Shown here in pieces: positions 28,226 through 33,677 of a stretch of 33,677 bases of DNA (positions are counted from its first letter, which is position 1; each line of letters opens with the position of its first letter). The DNA lies in IMG/VR virus record IMGVR_UViG_3300043567_000286, positions 1 through 33,677 of that record. One strand, written 5' to 3'. Position numbers and translations under genes: made by a program. This DNA is from a virus. The notes beneath the pieces are model-generated. The model did not search any database, was not told where the DNA came from, and saw nothing but the letters and a program-made list of their open reading frames with translations.

Positions 28226-28545
28226 ATAAACTAATAGGAAAAAATATTAGGTGGTTAAGAAAAAACACTAGTATTTTTGTTAAAGGCAAAAAGACAATAT
28301 TAAATCAAACTTATTTAGGAAAATTTTTAGGTATTATTCCACAACAAATAAGTAAATTTGAGATTGGTAAAAATGAGCTTGGTGCTGTGCAGGTTTATCA
28401 ATATTCTAAATTCTTTAATATACCAGTAGATACTTTATACGAAAAAGATTTGGTAAATCAAAAGTATAATAAAGAGGTAGTTATTAAAGACGAATATTTA
28501 TATCAGCTAACTGGAACATTAACAAAGAATTGGCCTTATGCTTAG
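28207..28545 (+). CDS. XRE/Cro-CI-like helix-turn-helix regulator
   Basis: A 112-residue protein. Helices LNKLIGKNIRWLRKN, then TYLGKFLGIIPQQISKFEIG and LGAVQVYQYSKFFNIPVDTL match the Cro/C1/XRE fold. The recognition helix is probably PQQISKFEIGKN. The loop after the first helix (TSIFVKGKKTIL) is longer than usual. I choose ATG 28207 because GGAAGGAATT precedes it, not the upstream frame at 28195. It probably sets the early/late switch; candidate operators lie in the divergent region. Lysogeny is not implied, since no integrase is seen. Confidence 0.75.
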   Translation: MERKELNKLIGKNIRWLRKNTSIFVKGKKTILNQTYLGKFLGIIPQQISKFEIGKNELGAVQVYQYSKFFNIPVDTLYEKDLVNQKYNKEVVIKDEYLYQLTGTLTKNWPYA

Positions 28546-28606
28546 TTTTATATTTATTTTGGTATTATTTATTGTGCTATTATATATTATAAAACGAATC
28601 AATTAA
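28538..28606 (+). CDS. Tiny membrane peptide (22 aa)
   Basis: A 22-residue peptide MLSFIFILVLFIVLLYIIKR-IN, one hydrophobic helix with a basic end. It overlaps the regulator gene by 8 nt and ends 16 nt before the exonuclease start. It may be a chance frame; the clean membrane helix and coupling are the only support. Confidence 0.3.
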   Translation: MLSFIFILVLFIVLLYIIKRIN

Positions 28607-28622
28607 ACAAAGGGAAAATAAA

Positions 28623-29366
28623 ATGGAAGAACATAGACTAAAGTACAAAGACAATACAGAAGAAATTTTGTATTTTGATCCGATACCTCATAAGTATTAT
28701 TGGAACGAACAAGAACTACCATCAGCGACTGGCATAACTAAGGTATTAACAAACGCAACTATAATCGGCAACTGGACAAGCAAAATGTGCAGTGAGGAAT
28801 TTTTAAAATTGGTTAAAGCTGGTAAAAGTTATGACGAAATTCAAATATTAGAAATTGCTGATAAAATAAAAAAATCTGCAAACTCTAATATGAATCAAGC
28901 TGGTCATGTGGGTAGTCAAGTCCACGATATGATTGAAGAATATATTCATAATAAAACCATTCCTGAAATTCATAATGATTTAATGAAAAAATCATTTAGT
29001 AAATTTAAAGAGTGGTATGATTTACAAGAAGGTTTAGAATTAGTTTTTACTGAAACTAAAGTTTTGTCTCGTGTTCATAAATATACTGGAACATTAGATG
29101 CTCTTTTTAAAAGAGGTAATGAATATATTATCTATGATTGGAAAACAAGTTCTGGGATTAGAGATAGTTATTATGTTCAGCTTTACCTCTATGTAATGGC
29201 TTTAGAGGAACAGCTAGATATTAAAATTAAAAAAGGTGTTATTGTTAATTGTACTAAGCAAGGAAAACTTAACATAGCAGAATTTCAAATCAATGATGAA
29301 ATGCAAGATGTTGCGATCTCTTGCCTAAAATTGCATCGCTTTTTAAACAACAAAAAGGAGAAATAA
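28623..29366 (+). CDS. PD-(D/E)XK exonuclease (RecB/Cas4-like)
   Basis: A 247-residue nuclease. The motifs are Gly-Ser-Gln-Val-His-Asp near 97-102 with His101 and Glu105, Glu144, then GTLDALF with Asp159, then DWKTS with Asp172 and Lys174, and QLYLY with Gln186. These are the RecB-type nuclease motifs I to III plus the Q-x-x-x-Y helix, so the enzyme looks active. It would degrade DNA ends for recombination with the following OB-like protein. It carries the AAAGGGAAAA-type site and abuts the next gene. Confidence 0.8.
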   Translation: MEEHRLKYKDNTEEILYFDPIPHKYYWNEQELPSATGITKVLTNATIIGNWTSKMCSEEFLKLVKAGKSYDEIQILEIADKIKKSANSNMNQAGHVGSQVHDMIEEYIHNKTIPEIHNDLMKKSFSKFKEWYDLQEGLELVFTETKVLSRVHKYTGTLDALFKRGNEYIIYDWKTSSGIRDSYYVQLYLYVMALEEQLDIKIKKGVIVNCTKQGKLNIAEFQINDEMQDVAISCLKLHRFLNNKKEK

Positions 29367-29873
29367 ATGGCACACAAACAAGGTATCATTAGTAAAGTTT
29401 ATCATAATTATAATGATAAAACTGGTAAAGCATTACCTAATGATAAGGTAAATCATAAGTTCTATATTGGTGATGAGATATTTATAATCAAAGGGAAATA
29501 CATACCTGACTTTATTAAAGAGGGTAAAAAGGTTTCTTTTGCTTATTCTATTTGGTCTCCACAAGGTGCAGATAAAGCATTTAATTTTGTGCAATCTGAA
29601 AATAATATCCTTAAAATTCAAGAACTTAAAGATCAAATGCAACCAGATACTTCATTTAATGTTGAAGATTTTGAAAAGGAAGCTGTTAATGTTGCTTCTG
29701 ACTTAGGTGCTACATTAACAGTTGAACCTATAAAATCTTTTAATAAAGATGAATATATGTTTGTAATGGCTATGACCAAATCAGCACTTGAATCTAAAGG
29801 TTTAGAGTGTAATAAAGAATCAATAGATAGTTTTATAAAAGATATGAAACTTCTTTATTCGCATAACTTTTAA
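29367..29873 (+). CDS. Probable OB-fold ssDNA-binding/recombination partner
   Basis: A 168-residue protein. The N-terminal 80 residues have alternating strands (GIISKVYHNYNDKTG, HKFYIGDEIFIIKGKYI, KKVSFAYSIW) as in small OB-fold single-strand binding proteins. The helical C-terminal half has NKDEYMFVMAMTKSALESKG. It directly follows the exonuclease with a GGAGAAATAA site, a pairing typical of phage recombination modules. I cannot see an exact family, so the SSB-like call is moderate. Confidence 0.5.
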   Translation: MAHKQGIISKVYHNYNDKTGKALPNDKVNHKFYIGDEIFIIKGKYIPDFIKEGKKVSFAYSIWSPQGADKAFNFVQSENNILKIQELKDQMQPDTSFNVEDFEKEAVNVASDLGATLTVEPIKSFNKDEYMFVMAMTKSALESKGLECNKESIDSFIKDMKLLYSHNF

Positions 29874-29874
29874 A

Positions 29875-30171
29875 ATGATTTCTAGGGTGGCAAATGTGTT
29901 TAAATTTTTCCCTTTAATGTTTGCCACTCTGCCCATTGTTTTTATTAACAATTTAATATATAAAAAGAAAATGATAGTGCGTTATAAATATTTAGAATTT
30001 ACTGGTATTTATAAAGAGGAGTTTGAAAACGAACAAGAAGCACTCTCAAAAGAGAAAGGCAAATTTGTTGATCTTGAAATAACTGGAATTAAATTTAAAT
30101 CAACAAGAATAAAAAAAATTGATGGAGAAATTAAAACATCAAGTTCAGAACTTAAGGGACAGACATCATAG
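29875..30171 (+). CDS. Early hypothetical protein with N-terminal membrane segment
   Basis: A 98-residue protein. Residues about 9-28 (FKFFPLMFATLPIVFINNLI) form a membrane helix, followed by a charged part KKKMIVRYKYLEFTGIYKEE and Ser/Lys-rich end. Its start is one nt after the previous stop with no strong site; an inner Met near 33 is an alternative. It may be an inner-membrane factor, of unknown role. Confidence 0.4.
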   Translation: MISRVANVFKFFPLMFATLPIVFINNLIYKKKMIVRYKYLEFTGIYKEEFENEQEALSKEKGKFVDLEITGIKFKSTRIKKIDGEIKTSSSELKGQTS

Positions 30172-30178
30172 AGTATCT

Positions 30179-30280
30179 ATGAAATACTTTGAACTAAAGC
30201 ATAGAATGGAAAAGGCAAAAAGACTTAAAGATGCTTTAGAAACAAAAGTGGTTTTGAAATTTGAAGAATTACTAACATAA
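30179..30280 (+). CDS. Mini-protein (33 aa)
   Basis: A 33-residue helical peptide starting MKYFELKHRMEKAKRLKDAL. It lies in the only gap in this part of the early block, 7 nt after the previous gene. No clear site; it may be chance or a small regulator. Confidence 0.3.
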   Translation: MKYFELKHRMEKAKRLKDALETKVVLKFEELLT

Positions 30281-30315
30281 GTTAGTAGTACAACTATAAA
30301 ACGAAAAGGAAGGAT

Positions 30316-30654
30316 ATGCAGGACTTTGCCTTACGAAACCCAGATGAGATAAGACAACAACTTGACAAGTATGCCGAAGATATGTGTCAAGCACTTTATA
30401 ATTTTAGAAGATTAGAAGAACATAAAAAAATACTTTTAGCACAATTAACTATTAGTGAAAAAACTGTCACTAACTGCTCTATGGTAGAGGCAGAAAAGAG
30501 AGCTATGTGTACTAAAGACTATAATACTCACATAGAAGGTTTTTGTGTTGCTGAGAGAGATTATTCAAAAGCTAAATCTAAATATGCTAACTTACAAAGT
30601 TGGGTAGATTTATACAGAAGTTGGCTAGTGACTAATCGTGAGTTAAGTAGATGA
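30316..30654 (+). CDS. Early coiled-coil protein (112 aa)
   Basis: A 112-residue protein with AAAAGGAAGGAT before the ATG. Two helices (RQQLDKYAEDMCQALYNFRR and SKYANLQSWVDLYRSWLVTN) form a probable coiled coil. Cys at about 24, 54 and 65 are present but no known metal site. Proteins of this kind lie near phage recombination genes. It is coupled to the nuclease gene by ATGA. Function unknown. Confidence 0.5.
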   Translation: MQDFALRNPDEIRQQLDKYAEDMCQALYNFRRLEEHKKILLAQLTISEKTVTNCSMVEAEKRAMCTKDYNTHIEGFCVAERDYSKAKSKYANLQSWVDLYRSWLVTNRELSR

Positions 30655-31133
30655 AAATAATACAACCAGAAGGAAAACTAAATGAACTTAAATATCAAGA
30701 ACGAGTTTCAAACTATATTGACTACGCCGAAGAAAGATTTGAAAAATATTGCGAAACTAAATCTTTTCATTATAAAAAACTTCTTTTTAATGATGATGCT
30801 GATTTTGCTAATTCCCCTATTCCTTATTATCATAAACTTGGTTTATTGTCTGCGATGCCTGATTACTTTGTTTATTCCAAAAAAGAAGCTCCAAAGCAAC
30901 AACAGTTCTTCGTTGAAGTCAAAGCCAGTAACAAAATTAAATTAAAAGACTTAAAGAAATATATTACATTTGCACAAATGTTTTGTGATAATAAATTTAC
31001 TCAATATACGATTGCTTTTTGTTTTAAAGATGGACTTAAATTTAAATCAGTAGATCAAATACTAAAATTATTGCCACAATCAAAGATTCAATCTTGGAAT
31101 GATGGAATAGAATATTATTTATTACCAATTTAA
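30651..31133 (+). CDS. PD-(D/E)XK nuclease, VRR/resolvase-like
   Basis: A 160-residue nuclease. The motif MPDYFVY (Pro70, Asp71) is followed by FFVEVKAS, with Glu89 and Lys91, matching the PD-x(n)-(D/E)xK core of VRR-NUC and archaeal-type Holliday resolvase folds. A Lys-rich helix (KIKLKDLKKYITFAQMFCDN) follows. It would cut branched phage DNA before packaging. It ends the early block and converges with the next operon, whose last gene overlaps it by 4 nt. Confidence 0.7.
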   Translation: MKIIQPEGKLNELKYQERVSNYIDYAEERFEKYCETKSFHYKKLLFNDDADFANSPIPYYHKLGLLSAMPDYFVYSKKEAPKQQQFFVEVKASNKIKLKDLKKYITFAQMFCDNKFTQYTIAFCFKDGLKFKSVDQILKLLPQSKIQSWNDGIEYYLLPI

Positions 31134-31366
31134 TGGTATGTGTTAGAAATTTCACAATCAATTTCATCATCAAAATTTACAACTTCATATTCCCAATCTA
31201 CTCCAGTAATTCTTAATTTAGTAGTTTGTTTAAGTGATGACAAAAAATTAATGGAATTAGGGAAAGTGCCAGTATCAAAAAACCTAACATAAGCAATATC
31301 ATCAACAAAGCTATCATCATTGTTTTTAACAAAGTTAATAGCATAAGTCACTAAATAGCAATTCAT
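31130..31366 (-). CDS. Last gene of the lysis-side operon, unknown (78 aa)
   Basis: A 78-residue acidic, beta-rich protein (MNCYLVTYAINFVKNNDDSF). It contains VRFFDTGTFPNSINFLSS and YEVVNFDDEIDCEISNTYH. It overlaps the holin-like gene as ATGA and converges with the nuclease gene, sharing 4 nt. There is no strong terminator at the junction, only a short TACCA/TGGTA stem near 31123-31138. Unknown function. Confidence 0.5.
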   Translation of the reverse strand: MNCYLVTYAINFVKNNDDSFVDDIAYVRFFDTGTFPNSINFLSSLKQTTKLRITGVDWEYEVVNFDDEIDCEISNTYH

Positions 31367-31740
31367 TTTTTAAAGATGTCTAGGGTGGGTTTTAGACCAT
31401 AGATGGCACCAAAAATACCTACGATTAGCCATTGGTACCAACTAGGAAATTTGCCAAAATAATCAAAGAATAAATCTAATTTAGCTTTAATATTAATATC
31501 ATCACTAATGATTGCATAAGATAAAACAATGATTGGAATACATACTACAATCAAAACAAATTCATCTTTCCAAGTCTTATCTTGTTGATCGCCAATATCT
31601 CTTTGGTACTCAATCTCACCCTTTGCCATGCGTTCATAATACCTTCGTTCAGCTTCTGATTCTAATAATTCTGATTGCTTATGATTTTTGTAAATCTCAG
31701 CACCAGTTTTGAATACAGTTGGTATTATGTTCCACCACAT
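31363..31740 (-). CDS. Holin-like membrane protein
   Basis: A 125-residue protein. A charged N-terminal helix (ELLESEAERRYYERMAKGEI) is followed by WKDEFVLIVVCIPIIVLSYA and FFDYFGKFPSWYQWLIVGIF, then GAIYGLKP. Two membrane helices lie at about 61-79 and 103-116. The WKDEFVL and AIYGLK motif and the layout fit the GTA/phage holin family. It would open the inner membrane for lysis. It stands near the M15 peptidase and is ATGA-coupled to the next gene. Confidence 0.65.
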   Translation of the reverse strand: MWWNIIPTVFKTGAEIYKNHKQSELLESEAERRYYERMAKGEIEYQRDIGDQQDKTWKDEFVLIVVCIPIIVLSYAIISDDINIKAKLDLFFDYFGKFPSWYQWLIVGIFGAIYGLKPTLDIFKK

Positions 31741-31741
31741 A

Positions 31742-32026
31742 TTAGTCTATTGCAGCAAAATTTATTTCACCAGTACCATCTCCTGCTTTAATAAATGCAA
31801 CTTGTTGACCTGATCTAATTTGAAAATATTCAACAGTATCTTGTGGCATAAGTAATGATTCTTCTGTTGCTGTTGGATTGTAACCAATTTTAATATGTGC
31901 GTGTGTTCCTCTAACTGCTATTCTTACTATTCCTGAACCAGTTATAATTGCTGATGATTGTGCTGATGAACTACCAAGAGTGTGAGTTTCTGGTGTAAAA
32001 TCTGTGTCTATTTTTATAATGTTCAT
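31742..32026 (-). CDS. Beta-rich conserved phage protein
   Basis: A 94-residue protein. I choose ATG 32026 (GGGGAACATT upstream); a TTG at 32038 is also open. The sequence MNIIKIDTDFTPETHTLGSS, then GIVRIAVRGTHAHIKIGYNP and FIKAGDGTGEINFAAID looks like a small beta-barrel or virion decoration fold. It lies 1 nt from the holin-like gene. No motif suggests an enzyme. It may be a minor virion or tail-associated protein. Confidence 0.5.
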   Translation of the reverse strand: MNIIKIDTDFTPETHTLGSSSAQSSAIITGSGIVRIAVRGTHAHIKIGYNPTATEESLLMPQDTVEYFQIRSGQQVAFIKAGDGTGEINFAAID

Positions 32027-32165
32027 AATGTTCCCCAAATGTTCCTTTTTATATTGTTTAAACCCTTAAAATACCCTTAATTTTTAATATCTAAGGTTCT
32101 TTTAAGGTTATACCCATAAATAAGCCATTATGCTTAAAAATGCGTCTAAATCGTTTTAAATGATA

Positions 32166-32375
32166 TTATTTGCTTTTAGTAGAATCTATAAGCAATTCTA
32201 TATAGTGTTTAGCTTTTTCTAAGTCTTGGACACCACCCTTCTCTTTAAATCTTAAAATATATTTTATGATATTTCCTTCTACAAATCCAATGTTATTTTT
32301 AACTATAAATTCAATAGGTTGAATCTTGTATTTTTTATAGTGGCTTCCACCAACTTGTTTTTTATAAGACTTCAT
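32166..32375 (-). CDS. DUF3310-family protein
   Basis: A 69-residue protein from ATG 32375 (GGAAGA site 7 nt upstream); an ATG at 32390 adds five residues. KQVGGSHYKKYKIQPIEFIV, then GFVEGNIIKYILRFKEKGGV and DLEKAKHYIELLID match the DUF3310 pattern: SHY, PIEFI, GN-x-IKY-x-x-R and KGG-x-x-DL-x-KA. DUF3310 proteins are common in phages and are sometimes called nucleotide kinase-like without proof. It overlaps the M15 gene by 14 nt. Confidence 0.8.
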   Translation of the reverse strand: MKSYKKQVGGSHYKKYKIQPIEFIVKNNIGFVEGNIIKYILRFKEKGGVQDLEKAKHYIELLIDSTKSK

Positions 32376-32808
32376 AGACTGTTCTTCCATTAGCTTTATA
32401 TGCTCTTAAATACATTTTACGATTATTAGATTTGTTGTATGAGATATGCACCCAACCACTATTAATTTCTTCTGGTTTCCAAAATTCTAAAATACATTGG
32501 TCAAATTCTAAATGATTAACAACCCAGTCAGCAAGTTCTTTATTTGGAACTCCTAGCATCTCACAATCTACTGCCATTCCTAAAGTGTGTTGGCTTCTCT
32601 CACTTGAACCTATTGCTTTGCATAAAGCAGGAGAACGATAGCCAGAAGTTATTTTTATATCGCCAAATTGATTTACAATAGGTTCAATAACTTCTTGGAT
32701 TAATGTTTGTAGATTAATTAAAATTTCATCAGTTGGAGTATTATCTATTCCAAGTCTTGTAGCTGTTTCACTAAACAGTAATTCTTTTAAACTAACTTGC
32801 CTATCCAT
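32362..32808 (-). CDS. M15-type peptidase, probable wall endopeptidase
   Basis: A 148-residue protein. IKITSGYRSPALCKAIGSSE, then RSQHTLGMAVDCEM and GWVHISYN carry the M15 motif: His74, Asp81 and His121 are the probable zinc ligands, and Glu108 is a plausible catalytic residue. M15 D,D-carboxy/endopeptidases cut stem peptides of peptidoglycan. The small size without a signal peptide fits an endolysin that needs a holin. It overlaps the metallophosphoesterase gene by 22 nt and lies near the holin-like gene. Confidence 0.8.
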   Translation of the reverse strand: MDRQVSLKELLFSETATRLGIDNTPTDEILINLQTLIQEVIEPIVNQFGDIKITSGYRSPALCKAIGSSERSQHTLGMAVDCEMLGVPNKELADWVVNHLEFDQCILEFWKPEEINSGWVHISYNKSNNRKMYLRAYKANGRTVYEVL

Positions 32809-33485
32809 TTGCCTTCTTTGTTAAGTACCATTGGCATTAGTCTTGGAGTAGAATCTACAATCATTCCACAACCCATTATAAATTTAGTTTTAAAGTTTTT
32901 AGAATATTGGAAAGCCATATTAGTTTGTTGTATTAAGCAACCTACTTGCATAGCAAAGAATAGTGCATCAGGATTAGCCCAATATTCTATTTTAAATTTA
33001 GAATGAAAATGTCCCTGAACACAACTCATTCCATTTATTTGAGATACTTTAGTTACATCAGCAGATATTCCATGAGTAAAGAAACATCTTTGTTTATTAG
33101 GTAAGGTAAGAGTTAAATTATCTACCCACTTCCATTTTTTTACATTTAAGAACTCGTTGTATTCTTTTAGATAACCTCTAGGTATTCCTGATTTAATTGC
33201 TCTACGATAAACTAAGCTAGAATGATTTGAGTCTAACAAAGTCATTTCAGGAAATATTGATTCTAATTCTTTAATAAAATCTTTTGCTCTTACAAGTTCA
33301 TGTCCAGCAGAAGCAAGATCAGGGTTATGATCGTGGAATGATAATGCGTGGCAATCTATTTCATCACCTATATTTACGATTGTATCTGGTTTGTATTCTT
33401 TTTTTATTTCTTTTAGGAACTCAAAGCTATCTTCTCTATGATATGGAATATGTAAATCAGATATGACTAAGATTCTTTTATTCAT
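32787..33485 (-). CDS. Calcineurin-like metallophosphoesterase
   Basis: A 232-residue enzyme with all metal motifs: ISDLHIP (Asp10, His12), NIGDEID (Asp41), DSNHSS (Asn87, His88), FFTHG (His138) and QGHFHS (His159, His161). Phage members of this fold cleave phosphoesters, for example of nucleotides or nucleic acids; the substrate is unknown here. It leads the M15, DUF3310 and holin-like group. A role in DNA/RNA processing or nucleotide turnover is possible. Confidence 0.8.
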   Translation of the reverse strand: MNKRILVISDLHIPYHREDSFEFLKEIKKEYKPDTIVNIGDEIDCHALSFHDHNPDLASAGHELVRAKDFIKELESIFPEMTLLDSNHSSLVYRRAIKSGIPRGYLKEYNEFLNVKKWKWVDNLTLTLPNKQRCFFTHGISADVTKVSQINGMSCVQGHFHSKFKIEYWANPDALFFAMQVGCLIQQTNMAFQYSKNFKTKFIMGCGMIVDSTPRLMPMVLNKEGKWIGKLV

Positions 33486-33524
33486 AAACTAACTACTAGT
33501 TGTATTCGTATTATTAAGCAATAG

Positions 33525-33677
33525 TTACTTAGCCAAAAATATTGTGATTAGAACTAACGATAAAGAACCAAGCCCACAAAGAATCGCCCAATACAAATTA
33601 GTCATTTGTCTTTCCAGCTTTGATACTGAAGAAGATAAAACTTTAACTGAGTTTTTAAGTCCTGTGATATGCCCCTT
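33525..33677 (-). CDS. XhlA-like membrane protein, 5' end cut by window
   Basis: A frame of 50 codons plus stop, open to the right edge. The visible sequence HITGLKNSVKVLSSSVSKLE, then RQMTNLYWAILCGLGSLSLV and LITIFLAK has a helix with heptads followed by one C-terminal membrane segment. This layout fits XhlA-type haemolysin/holin accessory proteins of phages, usually about 70-90 residues. An inner ATG would give only the 26-residue membrane part. The gene would act with the holin-like protein in lysis. Confidence 0.5.
   Translation of the reverse strand, partial: KGHITGLKNSVKVLSSSVSKLERQMTNLYWAILCGLGSLSLVLITIFLAK

Noticed and set aside
28207-28545. Temperate lifestyle from the XRE regulator
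   Set aside because: No integrase, excisionase, attachment site or partition system was seen; the ParB-like protein lacks a ParA partner and fits base-modification contexts instead.
31123-31138. Bidirectional terminator at the convergent gene ends
   Set aside because: The TACCA/TGGTA stem is only 5 bp and has no U run on either strand.
32040-32165. Promoter in the gap between the beta-rich gene and DUF3310 gene
   Set aside because: The 126-nt gap has AT runs and repeated AAGGTT and ACCCTTAA pieces, but no pair of boxes at good spacing stood out.
1-33677. Circular, complete genome by joining the two ends
   Set aside because: Joining 33677 to 1 puts an in-frame TAA close upstream of the XhlA-like frame with no ATG for its heptad helix, so the ends are probably not adjacent. 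No terminal repeat is visible.

Overview
The window is a piece of a tailed (siphovirus-type) bacteriophage genome. It is strongly AT-rich, and almost every base is coding. Genes are packed end to end with TAATG or ATGA stop/start overlaps. The AT-rich coding, the DUF7483-like and LamG/SPRY adhesion proteins, and the set of tiny basic phage proteins resemble uncultured marine phages of alphaproteobacteria such as Pelagibacter-type hosts. That host assignment is inference; no gene in the window proves it. There is no integrase, rRNA, tRNA, CRISPR array or insertion sequence. I see no DNA polymerase, helicase or primase, so the phage either relies on the host replisome or those genes lie outside the window. 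Both ends cut through or abut small genes, so the sequence is probably not a complete genome.

Layout. (1) 1-24313, all on the minus strand, is the late block. In transcription order it starts with a DNA-transaction group: a DUF6496-like peptide, an HNH protein, a DnaA-domain-IV-like protein, a double-ParB protein and a TET-associated-type glycosyltransferase. An acidic protein and an anchored glucosaminidase follow. Next comes a chain of very small basic proteins, a HEXXH protein and a small-terminase-like protein. Then come the large terminase, portal, SPP1 gp7/Mu F-like protein, scaffold, HK97-type capsid, connectors and tail terminator. The tail genes follow: tube, G/GT chaperone with a -1 frameshift, tape measure, tail-tip proteins, a HlyC-like acyltransferase, a J-like hub/fibre, and finally adhesion proteins. 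(2) 24314-24575 is a divergent intergenic region. It holds a promoter-like sequence, TTAATAG-type heptamer arrays, a 16-bp palindrome and a GC-rich foldable element; it is the best candidate for an origin or master switch. (3) 24576-31133, plus strand, is the early block: many small unknown proteins, tiny membrane peptides, a lipoprotein, an XRE repressor-like protein, a PD-(D/E)XK exonuclease with its neighbour, and a second PD-(D/E)XK (VRR/resolvase-like) nuclease. Most early genes carry an AAAGGGAAAA-type ribosome-binding site. (4) 31130-33677, minus strand, is a second late/lysis group: holin-like protein, beta-rich protein, DUF3310 protein, M15 peptidase, metallophosphoesterase and a truncated XhlA-like membrane protein.

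How it works together (inference). Early genes shut off or reshape the host and recombine DNA. The glycosyltransferase and ParB pair may modify phage DNA before packaging. Terminase then fills heads, and the tail is built on the tape measure with a G/GT chaperone made by frameshifting. Lysis uses at least two wall enzymes with different bond specificities plus holin-like membrane proteins. The most unusual points are the lysine-acyltransferase-fold protein in the slot normally held by the tail NlpC/P60 peptidase, with its catalytic dyad apparently substituted; the glycosyltransferase/ParB pair with no TET oxygenase in view; and the string of short basic proteins next to an Asp/Glu-rich one.
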